A stretch of 63,502 nucleotides of DNA from a virus. The notes beneath the pieces were generated by a model, which saw nothing but the letters and a program-made list of their open reading frames with translations, did no database searches and was not told the DNA's origin. The position numbers were made by a program, and so were the translations under genes. Below, piece after piece: positions 9,144 to 18,463 of this stretch; within the stretch, counting starts at the first letter, position 1; each line of letters opens with the position of its first letter. The stretch is from the IMG/VR virus record IMGVR_UViG_3300037189_010748, positions 1 to 63,502 of that record. One strand, written 5' to 3'.

Positions 9144-9620
9144 ATGTCGGGGGTCACAGACTTCGAGCACTACATGAACTATCCCGTGTGCGGGTACTGC
9201 AACACCGCCTGGGACATCGTCATGCAGCGCATGCGAGCCATCACGCCTCCCGGCCGGTGGCTGGACTGGTGCCCGTGCGGCGGCTGCGACCCCGACATCT
9301 GGGACTTCCTGGACGACGACACCGGCTGGCCGTGGGACTGGCCCTACGACGCTCGCACGGGCAGGCCGGTGTGGAGCAAGATCCCCAAGGAGATCATGGC
9401 TGCTGACAACAGGTGCTATCACCGCCGGACGGACAGTGGCCCCAACGCCCCGTGGCGCAAGAACAGTGAGAAGCTCCGCAAGAAGTCGATCGAACGGGCC
9501 GAGAAGAGGAGGAACATCACAGCCAGCGACATCGACTGGGATGAAGTCGAAGAAGAGGTCCGGGAGACCGTGCCGCCCACCCCTGAGAGTTCAGACGAGG
9601 ACATTGACTGGGACGACTAG
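9144..9620 (+). CDS. Cys-rich hypothetical protein with acidic tail
   Basis: A 158-aa product. The N-terminal third has a probable zinc site (CGYC and CPCGGC) and is rich in Trp and Asp. The middle is basic and helical, and the tail is strongly acidic. Start ATG 9144 lies directly after the ThyX stop. It is the last gene before the bidirectional terminator. No family recognised. Confidence 0.65.
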   Translation: MSGVTDFEHYMNYPVCGYCNTAWDIVMQRMRAITPPGRWLDWCPCGGCDPDIWDFLDDDTGWPWDWPYDARTGRPVWSKIPKEIMAADNRCYHRRTDSGPNAPWRKNSEKLRKKSIERAEKRRNITASDIDWDEVEEEVRETVPPTPESSDEDIDWDD

Positions 9621-9663
9621 CCCCAGACGGTCCTAGGAACCCGCTAGGAACTCGTATAACGAG

Positions 9664-9707
9664 AGAGACCCCCGGAGTAGCCTACAGGCTGCCAACCGGG
9701 GGTCTCT
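9664..9707. terminator. Bidirectional terminator between convergent blocks
   Basis: A perfect 12-bp inverted repeat (AGAGACCCCCGG at 9664-9675 and its complement at 9696-9707) encloses a second perfect 5-bp hairpin (AGCCT/AGGCT, 9679-9690). It sits between the rightward gene ending at 9620 and the leftward gene ending at 9724, as expected for a two-way terminator. Confidence 0.85.
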
Positions 9708-9723
9708 TACGTTGTAGGGGTTC

Positions 9724-10257
9724 CTACGCCTTGATGATGTAGTTCACCCCGATGTACTGCAAGCCGCTGGTGCCGGTCTGGAAGAACCCGGTCACGCCAC
9801 GGTCGCTGATGATGGGGTTGGCAGCCTCCGCTCCGGCGGGGACACGGGAGTTCATGTTGGGAACGTTGAACGTCGTGCTGCCGTTGCCGATGCCGTACTG
9901 CGAGCCGATCACGGCGAACAGGTTGGCGTAGGTGGTGCGACTGACCGCCTGGCCATTGGCCAGCAGCCAACCGGGCGGGATCGCACCGTTGGATCCGGTC
10001 CACGCACGGATCTCTCCACGCACGAAGCCGTCGATCTCCCACGCCGACCCGCTCCAGTACCAGAACTCCTTGGTCGTGCTGTTCCAGACCCTGCGCCCCT
10101 CCCACCGAGCAGTACCCGTCAAGGCGTTGATCTGCACGGTCGTCAGACCGGCCATGGCTGAGTTGATCCATGAAGCCAGAGCCAGCAGGTCGGCCGGGAC
10201 GTTGTTGTTGTCGGTTGCTTCGGGGTAGGGGACCCCGAGTGCGGTGGTCAGGGGCAT
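9724..10257 (-). CDS. Tail collar / receptor-binding tail tip protein
   Basis: A 177-aa product whose second half is a phage tail collar domain: GEIRAWTGSNGAIPPGW, then LLANGQAVSRTTYANLFAVI and the FNVPNM segment. Such domains form the knob of short fibres and bind receptors. Start ATG has GAGGAG upstream. Last gene of the leftward virion block. Confidence 0.8.
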   Translation of the reverse strand: MPLTTALGVPYPEATDNNNVPADLLALASWINSAMAGLTTVQINALTGTARWEGRRVWNSTTKEFWYWSGSAWEIDGFVRGEIRAWTGSNGAIPPGWLLANGQAVSRTTYANLFAVIGSQYGIGNGSTTFNVPNMNSRVPAGAEAANPIISDRGVTGFFQTGTSGLQYIGVNYIIKA

Positions 10258-10261
10258 GATC

Positions 10262-10588
10262 TCACTCCTCGATGAAGGGCGGGTGCGCCGCCGTGTCGGT
10301 GTTGTCGATGGCCTTCTTGAGCTCGTTGGCGAACATCGCCGTGCTGGCCAGGGTGAGGCCGACGAAGATCTTGCTCCAGGTGTTGAGGTCGTCGAGGTTC
10401 AGGTCCGCGATGACGACGGTGGTCGACCAGTCGGTCTCGCCGAACAGGAAGATGACGACCACGCCGACGACCCACACGATGAGCTGGGTCACGACGGTGT
10501 TGAAGTTGCCGGCCTTGAGAGCCTTGAAGAAGTTGACGAGAGCGATGACCAGCGTCACCGCCGCCACCAGGGGTACGAATTCGAGCAT
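10262..10588 (-). CDS. Holin-like membrane protein
   Basis: A 108-aa protein with two or three hydrophobic segments in the first 85 residues (FVPLVAAVTLVIALVNF, then TQLIVWVVGVVVIFLFG) and a charged C-terminus. Size, membrane topology and place at the end of the tail genes fit a holin that would release the endolysin. ATG 10588 is chosen because AAGGAG stands 8 bases upstream. Functional assignment is by topology, not by sequence family. Confidence 0.6.
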   Translation of the reverse strand: MLEFVPLVAAVTLVIALVNFFKALKAGNFNTVVTQLIVWVVGVVVIFLFGETDWSTTVVIADLNLDDLNTWSKIFVGLTLASTAMFANELKKAIDNTDTAAHPPFIEE

Positions 10589-10628
10589 TGGGGTCTCCTT
10601 GTGTCTTTGCCACGTTGGCACCCAAACC

Positions 10629-10880
10629 CTACCCCATGGTGGCAATGCCGAGCCACCTTCCCATGCCCATGTCCGCGATCCACAGTCCACCGCTCACCAC
10701 GGCCGTGACGTGCGTCGCCAGCAGAACTCCGGTGTACACCGTGCCGCCCAGGTTGACGGTCGCTGTACGGGGCGGGCCTGCCTGCACGGCCGTCACCAAG
10801 GCGTACCGCATGACGGCTTCGCGGTTGCGGTTCTCTCGGACGATCGTCTTGGACGCCTCGTCGATGGGGCGCTCCATCAT
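10629..10880 (-). CDS. Small minor tail protein (hypothetical)
   Basis: An 83-aa beta-rich product with an OB-like pattern (ATVNLGGTVYTGVLL ... GLWIADMG). It starts at tandem ATGs (10880/10877), overlapping the stop of the tail hub gene, with GAGGAG upstream. Proteins of this size often follow the tail hub gene in siphophages and form part of the tip. Confidence 0.6.
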   Translation of the reverse strand: MMERPIDEASKTIVRENRNREAVMRYALVTAVQAGPPRTATVNLGGTVYTGVLLATHVTAVVSGGLWIADMGMGRWLGIATMG

Positions 10881-11992
10881 CGCCGCCTCCTCAGGGTTCC
10901 GGTCATGGTACTCATGGACATGTCGACGGTCAGGCGCTGCACGCTGTAGCGGCCGGTCCCGTCGATCTCTTCGGCAACGGCTTCGATGACGTCTCCGACT
11001 TCCAGGCGAGGGTCTCGCAAGCTGCCGAAGTCTACGGTCTCGGCCACACCCCGGATGCGGTTCAGCTCTGCACGGGCGATTGACGTGCACTGAGCTTCAC
11101 TGGTGGCCAGGCCATCCGTGATTGTCTTGGGACGCCTACCCAGGGGACCCAGGTAATACGTTCTACTTGTGGGATCGTTGTCCCACACGGTGGCCCCCAC
11201 TGGGAATAGCAGCCACGGGACCTCGCTACGGCAGGTGACCCCGGTGAACAGCTCCCGGCGAGACGTATTGATGCTCGGGGGCTTGATGTTCACACCGAAC
11301 TCTCCGGCACCGAGGGTCCAGACCGCCTCCTTGCTGTCCGGGTCAACGATCTCCTTGGAGGTCAGCCAGCCGTACCGATCGAAGTACAGCTCTGAACTGT
11401 CCGCCTGGGCCAGCTTGACGGCTGCCTGCCACGGGTCGTCAGCCTCGCTGAAGAACAGGTTCGGCGTTGTGTTGGCGATCGCCGTCTGGAGGTCGTACAC
11501 GGGGGTGAACCCTGTGGCCCGGCTGTTGATGATGTTGCGGATGCCCGTGACGTTGGGCGTCCCGATCTCTACCTGGAAGGGTACCTCCCACGGGTTGCCG
11601 CTGATGCGCTCACTCCTATCCAAGCAGGAGCAGGTGTACGTCACCATGCCACCGTTGGCGCTGCGGTCCAGCTCCACGATCCCAACGATGCCCATCGGGA
11701 TCCACTCCCACTCGCCATCCACCAGCGCCCCGATGTACGGTGCGACCTCAGCGTTGGCCATGGGGTCCAGCATCTCCAGGGCGCTCTTCTTGCCGATCAT
11801 CGTGAGGTCGGCTTGCATGCGAGCGTCACCTTCACGGTCGTAGGTGACCTGGCTGCTATCGGCAAGCAGGCGGAGGTCGTCACCGTAGAACGTGTCCGTC
11901 ACCACGTCGCCGTTGATGATGACGGCTGCTCTGGCCGCAAACTGGCCACCGTACTTCACCAGCTCTCCGAAACGTTCGCTGCTCTGGATCAT
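10877..11992 (-). CDS. Minor tail protein, baseplate-hub type (DUF5047-like)
   Basis: The 371-aa product resembles the DUF5047 group of actinophage tail proteins, which are related to gp27-like baseplate hub proteins. An N-terminal beta domain contains VTYDREGDARMQADLTMIG, a middle domain contains YDLQTAIANTTPNLFFSE, and the C-terminal domain ends with a run of arginines. It follows the tape measure and the FN3-type tail protein, where the tail tip hub is expected. TGATG overlap with the upstream gene. Confidence 0.7.
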   Translation of the reverse strand: MIQSSERFGELVKYGGQFAARAAVIINGDVVTDTFYGDDLRLLADSSQVTYDREGDARMQADLTMIGKKSALEMLDPMANAEVAPYIGALVDGEWEWIPMGIVGIVELDRSANGGMVTYTCSCLDRSERISGNPWEVPFQVEIGTPNVTGIRNIINSRATGFTPVYDLQTAIANTTPNLFFSEADDPWQAAVKLAQADSSELYFDRYGWLTSKEIVDPDSKEAVWTLGAGEFGVNIKPPSINTSRRELFTGVTCRSEVPWLLFPVGATVWDNDPTSRTYYLGPLGRRPKTITDGLATSEAQCTSIARAELNRIRGVAETVDFGSLRDPRLEVGDVIEAVAEEIDGTGRYSVQRLTVDMSMSTMTGTLRRRR

Positions 11993-14031
11993 CAGACTGC
12001 CACCGGCTGCCCGACGACCGTTGCGTTGAACGTCATCACGTGAACGTGGTTGGGGGTGAGCCCTGCGCCGCTACTGCTGCGCTGTTCCAGGTTGATGCTG
12101 CCGGTGCACTTGAAGAAGAAACCATCGCCGATGTTGCGCTGGAGGTACAGCGTGTCGGAGCTCCGCAACATGTCGGTGATGGTTTCGTAGCCGAATGCGT
12201 CTCGGAGCCACACCGTGATGTTCATGGCTGTGACGCTGGGCTGCGTGGTGCTGACCACCACCGGGTACTTGGAGTTCTCCGGAGAGAACACCTGGGTCGG
12301 TGGCGTGCTGTCAAGCGTGAACTTTGCAGCGATGATCTGCTGGTCCATGATGGGCCTGTCGTAGCTGCGGAGCCACCAACCCTGATACTCCAGCTCGTCG
12401 ATGAGCGTGTCCACCGGGGCACTGTGCAGCGGCCGTGTGCTCTTGTTACTCACGGCGATCACACGGTAGATGATCTTGCCGCCACCGCCGATGGGCGCAC
12501 CCCGGTCGTAGTAGATGCCCTCGAACACCGTGGAGCTGTCCGGAGGGTAGGGGTGCTCGTGGTCGTTGCCCCAGAGGTAGGTCCACGTTTCACCGTAGTC
12601 GAGGCTGCGCTGGATGATGAAGCCCACGTCCACACTTGCGCCGCCCAGCGACCACTCCACCGCCGCCGACCGTGCGATTGCCGCATTGTCCAGGTAGATC
12701 CTGTCGCCTTCGGTGGCCGTGCTGATGACGACTTCCAGGCGAGCGTAGGCAGCATCGGCAGGGCTGGTGGCGTTCTGAACGGTGACGTTGGTCCACACGC
12801 CAGCGGGGCAGCTCGTCACGCTACCGGCCGTGAAAGCCGTGGTCGCTGCGGTGCCGTCGCTCTTGTACCAGCGAATCCTGCACTGAACGCTTTCCGCTGC
12901 GTTGGAGGGGCGCACGCTGATGACGCTGCTGTGGACGTTGTTGGGGGCGACGGCTGCGCTCTCGGCGTTGGTGGTACCGCTGACCACCACCGTGCCGCCC
13001 GCCCCAGCGTCGAACCCGCTGGACATGTTGGCGTAGGTGGTGAACGCAGTGTCCTGAGCGCTGTAGGTGGTGTGCGCCGTATCCAGGAAGCCGTAGGTGG
13101 AGCCGGACACTTCCACCAGCATTGAGCCAATGCCCTCCTTGACGAACGTGGCGTTGCTGTTGTACGACACCCGGCCGTTGGCGGAGACCTTCCACGTACC
13201 GATGCCGCTGTCGAAGTTGGCTGTCTGCGAGCCCAACAGGTTGAACCCGCTGCTTGCCGTGATGCTCACCCGGCCGAGGTTGGCCTGTGGCACCACCGCC
13301 ACGGCTGGCTGGGCTTGCAACGTGAACGACGTGGTGAAGGTTCCGCCCAGGACCCAACCGCTCGAGAGATCCATGTCGTCGACGAGGACGCCGTACATGC
13401 GATACGCAACGCCGTTCTCCAGGTCTGCTTCCACCCGGACACGGTTGGCGACGCTGCTGTAGCCGTAGTCGTCCATGATCCAGGCAGAGAGCTCCTGCCA
13501 CACATCCAGGCTCGGGTCGAACCCTGCCAGGTTGTACACGTTGGGGTGGTACACCGCCCAGCGGTACGCCTTCTGCCTCCGGCCGCTGCCGTAGGTGGCG
13601 TTCCAGATGATCTGCGGGCGGGTCTCACCAGTGCTGGATGCCGTAGCCGTGATGTTGGCCGGTACCGCATGCACCACCAGGATCCGCAAGGGCAGGTCGT
13701 CGCTGATGCTCTGCGTTGCCGTGTCCCTGGTGCGCACGGTCCACTCGTACACCTCGTTCACGAGGGTGGTCGTGCTGATGTCCACGGTGAAGGTCTGCCC
13801 GTCGACCACGGTCGCACCCGGAGAAGCGAAGCTGGTCGTGACCGAGGACCAGGTGCTGCCGTTCCAGTATTCGTTGTTCCCCACCACGGGGTACAGCTTG
13901 CGACGGCGGATCTGGTAGCCGTCCATGGTGTCGCCGGTCAAGGCGTTGAACTTGAAGCTGAACCTGACGGTGGGTCCGCTTGCTCCCCTGTCCTTGGGCT
14001 GGATGATGGTTGGCTTGAAAGGCTTGGTCAT
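11992..14031 (-). CDS. Minor tail protein with fibronectin-type/beta-sandwich domains
   Basis: A 679-aa beta-rich protein. Residues 1-250 look like tandem FN3-like modules (MDGYQIRRRKLYPVVG, YEWTVRTRDTA). The middle resembles a carbohydrate-binding jelly-roll (GIGTWKVSANGRVSYNSNAT ... RIYLDNAAI). The end repeats beta-sandwich features. Position directly after the tape measure and before the hub protein indicates a distal tail role in adsorption. ATG 14031 follows AGGAG closely. Confidence 0.7.
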   Translation of the reverse strand: MTKPFKPTIIQPKDRGASGPTVRFSFKFNALTGDTMDGYQIRRRKLYPVVGNNEYWNGSTWSSVTTSFASPGATVVDGQTFTVDISTTTLVNEVYEWTVRTRDTATQSISDDLPLRILVVHAVPANITATASSTGETRPQIIWNATYGSGRRQKAYRWAVYHPNVYNLAGFDPSLDVWQELSAWIMDDYGYSSVANRVRVEADLENGVAYRMYGVLVDDMDLSSGWVLGGTFTTSFTLQAQPAVAVVPQANLGRVSITASSGFNLLGSQTANFDSGIGTWKVSANGRVSYNSNATFVKEGIGSMLVEVSGSTYGFLDTAHTTYSAQDTAFTTYANMSSGFDAGAGGTVVVSGTTNAESAAVAPNNVHSSVISVRPSNAAESVQCRIRWYKSDGTAATTAFTAGSVTSCPAGVWTNVTVQNATSPADAAYARLEVVISTATEGDRIYLDNAAIARSAAVEWSLGGASVDVGFIIQRSLDYGETWTYLWGNDHEHPYPPDSSTVFEGIYYDRGAPIGGGGKIIYRVIAVSNKSTRPLHSAPVDTLIDELEYQGWWLRSYDRPIMDQQIIAAKFTLDSTPPTQVFSPENSKYPVVVSTTQPSVTAMNITVWLRDAFGYETITDMLRSSDTLYLQRNIGDGFFFKCTGSINLEQRSSSGAGLTPNHVHVMTFNATVVGQPVAV

Positions 14032-14041
14032 GACTCCTGCT

Positions 14042-17000
14042 TCACTTGATCGAGGCTGCGAACTTGGAGAACCCTTCGTCCACCGCTCGCTTGACATCGT
14101 CCATCGTGATGGAAGTCCCGGTGGCGTCCAGGCTCAGCGTGATGTCTCCGATGGTCATGTCGAAGTTCTGCTGTGATTGGATGACCGTGCCCACACTACC
14201 AAGGGCAATGCTGCTACCCAGGTCTGCGGCCATCTTGTTGATGTCGGCCATGCTGTCGTTGATGAACTTGATGCCGCCTGCGCCCATGTCGCTGATGCTC
14301 TTGGCGAAGCTGAGACCCTGCGGCCCCTGCTGGATGAGCTCCTTGAGCATCTCATCGTTGAGGCCCTGGTTCCGCAGGGCGTTGATGGTGTTGATCCACT
14401 CGGCAGTGCCCTGCTTCATGTGGCTGTAGAAGGCTTGGATATCCTTCTGCGTGGTGCCCATCTGATCTCCGAATGCACCGACGAGGCTGGTGGCTTCCTT
14501 GATGGGGTCCACCACATTGTCGAAGGCATCCTTGAGAGCGTCGTTGACCTGGTCGGCCCAGTCCTTGAGCTGATCCCCTGTGTCTTCCTGGAGGTCCATG
14601 AGCTCGCTCTGGATGTCCCACCACTCGTCGCTGTACCGCTCGAAGCTGTTCAGCATGTTGGTCAGGTACGCCCGATAATCAGCGAGGCTGATCTCATCCA
14701 GGGCGTACTTGCGCTGCATGATCGTCCGCTCCTTCTGGACGTTCTCTGCCTGCTCGTCTACGACCTTCTTCTCCAGGCTCTGGATCTGGAGCATCAAGTC
14801 GATCCACTCGTCGCTGTACTCCTTGAGCCCGACGAGCCTGCTGCGCAACTCGGCAAGGTACTGGCTGGTGTTCATCTGACCGGAGTCGTACTTGTAGTCC
14901 TGGATCTTCTGGTTGCGCTCGATGAGCTCGACGGTGGCAGCCACCCAGTCCTGATAGCTTTCCAGGCTGGTGTAGATGTTCAATGCCATCTTGGCGTTGG
15001 CCTCACCGACCAGGTCGGCCGCTTGCATGTAGGCCGTGGCGAGGTCCTGGATCTTGTCTGACGGGTCGATGCCGTCCGCTTCCGCCTGGCGGAAGATGTT
15101 GGCGCTGGTCCAGTTGGTGGCCTCGTTCAAGTAGGCCGTGGCGTACCAGCGGCGCACACGGTCAGCCTCCTCCATGAGGAAGCCCGTGTAGGCCGGGCCG
15201 CTGAGGACCCACGCCGCACCCTTGGCCAGCGTGTTGTTCACAGCGTTACGCAGCGCCGGGGACATCTTCCACTTGCCCTCGTCCACTTCCTCGGCGTCGG
15301 GGATGTTGGCCGTGGCCTGCTTGATCCACTCGCTGACCCAGTCGTTGGGGAGGTTGTTGGCTCCTCCCTTGCCAGGCTTGGGCGGAGCTGCGATGCCGAT
15401 TGGCACTGGCTGCCCCAGGACGCCGATGCCATTCCAGATGTTCTTCGGAATCTGCTTGACCTCGATGTCGATGCCAGCCTTGGCGACGAACCCGTCGATG
15501 TCACGGAGGTACGCCTGCGTAATCAACAACTGTGTTTGCGCTGCGTTCAGCCCCTTGACGTCCAGGAGCGTCTGGATGGTCTTCGGGGTCAATCCCATGA
15601 TGCCAAGCATCTTGGCGATGGCGTCGTCCGTCCACCCGGCGTGCTGCGCCATGGCAATCAGGCCAGCCACGTACTCGCCCATGACGTCGGCGCTTGCGGC
15701 AACATCACCGGTCTGTTCGTAGGTGGCAGCGGCCAGGTCACGGGCTGACTGGCTCGCACTGGAAAGCGCCGACTGCAACTCCCGACCCTTGAGGGTGGCC
15801 AGGTTGAAGTTGGAACCGTTGTCGATCATGACACGGGCGAGCTGCTCGAACGCATCCAGGAAGTTGGCCTGGAAGTTACGGATGTCCACAGGAGTACCGA
15901 ACAGCTTGTCCAGCACGACTCTGAAAGCGTCAGCTTTCTCCGTTGCGGTGGAGGCCTCGTCTCCGATGGTGATGAGCGCCTTGGCCAGCTCCATGCCGTT
16001 CTTGCTGGAGATCTTCTCGGCAGCGGCAACTTCCTTCTGCGTGTTGGCGTACTTGCCCAACTGCGGAGCCAGGGCGCTCCACTGCTTCTCCAACTCCTTG
16101 AGGCGCTCCTCCTCCAGGTTGGTGGGGTTCTTCATGTTCGCCAGGTCGAGGTACTCCAGGTAATCCTTAGTGAACGCCGCCAGGTCGATCTTGCCTTCTG
16201 CCGCAAGGCCGCTCAGTGCGGCGAGGGTGTCGTTGGTGGACATCCACGTTATGCCGGACATCATCCTGGCCGCAGCGGCGAGGTCCTGATACTTGTCCTC
16301 CAGCCCTTCGAGAGCCTGGCGCTGCCGCATGGCTTCGAGGATGGTGTTGTCTGTCCCAGGAGTCGCGATCTCAGCTGCGAACTTGAAGGACCTGATCGGG
16401 TTCCAACGGGTGTTCGTATCGGGGAGCTGCTCCAGGCGCAAGTGGATATTGTTCAGCTCGGTCTCGAGTGCGGCGAGACTGTCGATGCTGTTGTGCGCTA
16501 CGGCGTCCATTGTCTTGGCCAGCTCATCAGCCTTCTGATTCGCGATGGCGAAGGCGTCCGTCAGCATCGTGATGTACTGATACGCCGCAGTGGCCCAGCC
16601 CATGACGAACAAGCCACGCCCGAGGTTCTTGATCATGGAGGCCTTGGCCACGCTTGTGGCACGGCTGAACTCCAAGAGCTTGTCCTTGGCGTACTTCAGA
16701 GGCCCACCACTGGCCAGCAGCTCAGCCAGGAATGGCGTCAGCAATGTTCCGGTGCGGGTACCAGCCAGCCCCTTGATCATCAGGGGTAGCAGCTTCATGA
16801 ACAGGGCCTTCTTGATCATGAAAGCACCAAGAGTTGCCGTGAGGGCCAGCATCGTGGCCGAGAGGAGCTGGAACCCTGCGATGCCCTTCTTCAAGATGTT
16901 GGGCATGCCGTTGTACATTCCCAACAGTGTGTTGAGGAAGTTCAGTAGCTTGAGAGCCGGGCCGCTGAGCATGTCGCCCATGACCAGGGTCATCTCTCGC

Positions 17001-18463
17001 ATGTTGTTCTTCAACAACTGGAACTGCATCGAGAGGCCTTGCATCTGCTTGGCCATGGCGTCGTTGACGCTGCCCCCGGTGAGGCCCTTGTTGTACATCT
17101 CACTGACGGTGTCGCCGAAGATCTCTGCCTGGGTGGTGACGAGCGTCAGGGCACCACGGTAGCCCTCGACGTCGTTGAACATCTTGGAGAAGGTCGTCTC
17201 GTTCTTGCCGCTGGCCTCCCACAGATCGTTGAGCACCTTGACCAATCCGTACTGGTCGATGGCTGCCTTGCCGCTCTCCCAGCCGAGCCGCTTGTAGGCG
17301 TCGCCCATTTCCTCAGTGGGGCGGATGAGCTGGCGCAGTGCGCTGCTGAAGCTGGTTGCGGCCAGGGTGGCGGGCATACCACCACGGGTCAACGCTGCGA
17401 TACCGCCGGACGCTTCCTCGATGCTGACGCCGAGCTGGCTCGCCACGGCAGACCAGTCACCAATCTGAGTGACGAACTCACCGGCGGTCATCTGCCCGAC
17501 CTCGACAGCTTTGAACAACACGTCCGTCACGTTGGCGGCGTGCTCTGCGCTCAGGCCGTAGGCGTTCAGCAAGCTGGTCACGCCCTTGACGGCCACCTGC
17601 GTATCGGTCAAGCCTGCTACGGCGAACCGGGCACTGGCGTCCAGCACCTGGAGCCCCTCAGCACCTTGGAACCCTGCGCTGGCAACTTCGTACATGCCAC
17701 GGGCAAGCTCTTCCACTGTCTTGGGGATCTTGCTCCGGGACATCTCCCGGATCTCCATGCTCATCTTGCTCATGGACATGACGCTCTCGTCAGCCACGGT
17801 CGAGATGTTGTTCATCTGCGACTGGAAGCTTGCGAAGCTCACCAACGAACCCGTCGCCATGGCACTGGTGGTAGCCACCACTCCGGCCGCTGCCTTGGCG
17901 ATGTTCCTGGCCTTAGACATGAGCCAGTTCTCGAAGCTCTCGTACTGCGTCTGCAACCACTTCAAGCCCTGGGCCACGTTCTGAATGGCCTGGGCCATGT
18001 CGTTGAACGCCTCGATGAAGGTGCGCCCTGCGCCCTGCACTTCGCGTGCGCTCTTGTTGCTGGTGGTGCTGACCTCGTCCAGATCCTTGGACACGTCACC
18101 GATCTCGCCCTGGGTGGTGGTTTCCCCGAGCTTGTCGATGGCTTCGCTCATGTTGTCGACCGCAACCGTGGCGATGTCCGCCTGCTTGGCGCTGGCATCC
18201 AGCTTGGTCTGGAGTTCGGTCAGGTTGCCTTGGTCGGCAGCGGCTACGGATCCGGAGCTCGAGCGAAGATTCGCGAACGCCTCTTTGATCCTGGCAGCCG
18301 AAGAAAGGAACTTGGTCTCGGCCGCTGCCAGCTTGCTTTCCGCTCCGGTCAAGCTGGCAGCGACGTCTGAGACCGACTTCGATGCGTTCTGGAATGCTCG
18401 TACGAAAGCGGAGCTATCCGCCTTCAGCCCTACGTTGACGCTTTCGTCTGACACCTGCACCAC
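14042..18463 (-). CDS. Tail tape measure protein (TP901-like)
   Basis: A 1473-aa protein that sets tail length and helps DNA passage. The N-terminal 500 residues match the TP901-type tape measure core (MSMEIREMSRSKIPKTVEEL, SAVASQLGVSIEEASGGIAA, ALTRGGMP). Hydrophobic segments lie near residues 190-215 and 520-555. Long helical and coiled-coil segments follow (for example residues 1230-1360). The probable start is GTG 18463 (a second GTG follows), inside the end of the frameshifted chaperone reading frame. By the usual scaling of about 0.15 nm per residue, the tail would be about 220 nm long. Confidence 0.92.
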   Translation of the reverse strand: MVQVSDESVNVGLKADSSAFVRAFQNASKSVSDVAASLTGAESKLAAAETKFLSSAARIKEAFANLRSSSGSVAAADQGNLTELQTKLDASAKQADIATVAVDNMSEAIDKLGETTTQGEIGDVSKDLDEVSTTSNKSAREVQGAGRTFIEAFNDMAQAIQNVAQGLKWLQTQYESFENWLMSKARNIAKAAAGVVATTSAMATGSLVSFASFQSQMNNISTVADESVMSMSKMSMEIREMSRSKIPKTVEELARGMYEVASAGFQGAEGLQVLDASARFAVAGLTDTQVAVKGVTSLLNAYGLSAEHAANVTDVLFKAVEVGQMTAGEFVTQIGDWSAVASQLGVSIEEASGGIAALTRGGMPATLAATSFSSALRQLIRPTEEMGDAYKRLGWESGKAAIDQYGLVKVLNDLWEASGKNETTFSKMFNDVEGYRGALTLVTTQAEIFGDTVSEMYNKGLTGGSVNDAMAKQMQGLSMQFQLLKNNMREMTLVMGDMLSGPALKLLNFLNTLLGMYNGMPNILKKGIAGFQLLSATMLALTATLGAFMIKKALFMKLLPLMIKGLAGTRTGTLLTPFLAELLASGGPLKYAKDKLLEFSRATSVAKASMIKNLGRGLFVMGWATAAYQYITMLTDAFAIANQKADELAKTMDAVAHNSIDSLAALETELNNIHLRLEQLPDTNTRWNPIRSFKFAAEIATPGTDNTILEAMRQRQALEGLEDKYQDLAAAARMMSGITWMSTNDTLAALSGLAAEGKIDLAAFTKDYLEYLDLANMKNPTNLEEERLKELEKQWSALAPQLGKYANTQKEVAAAEKISSKNGMELAKALITIGDEASTATEKADAFRVVLDKLFGTPVDIRNFQANFLDAFEQLARVMIDNGSNFNLATLKGRELQSALSSASQSARDLAAATYEQTGDVAASADVMGEYVAGLIAMAQHAGWTDDAIAKMLGIMGLTPKTIQTLLDVKGLNAAQTQLLITQAYLRDIDGFVAKAGIDIEVKQIPKNIWNGIGVLGQPVPIGIAAPPKPGKGGANNLPNDWVSEWIKQATANIPDAEEVDEGKWKMSPALRNAVNNTLAKGAAWVLSGPAYTGFLMEEADRVRRWYATAYLNEATNWTSANIFRQAEADGIDPSDKIQDLATAYMQAADLVGEANAKMALNIYTSLESYQDWVAATVELIERNQKIQDYKYDSGQMNTSQYLAELRSRLVGLKEYSDEWIDLMLQIQSLEKKVVDEQAENVQKERTIMQRKYALDEISLADYRAYLTNMLNSFERYSDEWWDIQSELMDLQEDTGDQLKDWADQVNDALKDAFDNVVDPIKEATSLVGAFGDQMGTTQKDIQAFYSHMKQGTAEWINTINALRNQGLNDEMLKELIQQGPQGLSFAKSISDMGAGGIKFINDSMADINKMAADLGSSIALGSVGTVIQSQQNFDMTIGDITLSLDATGTSITMDDVKRAVDEGFSKFAASIK

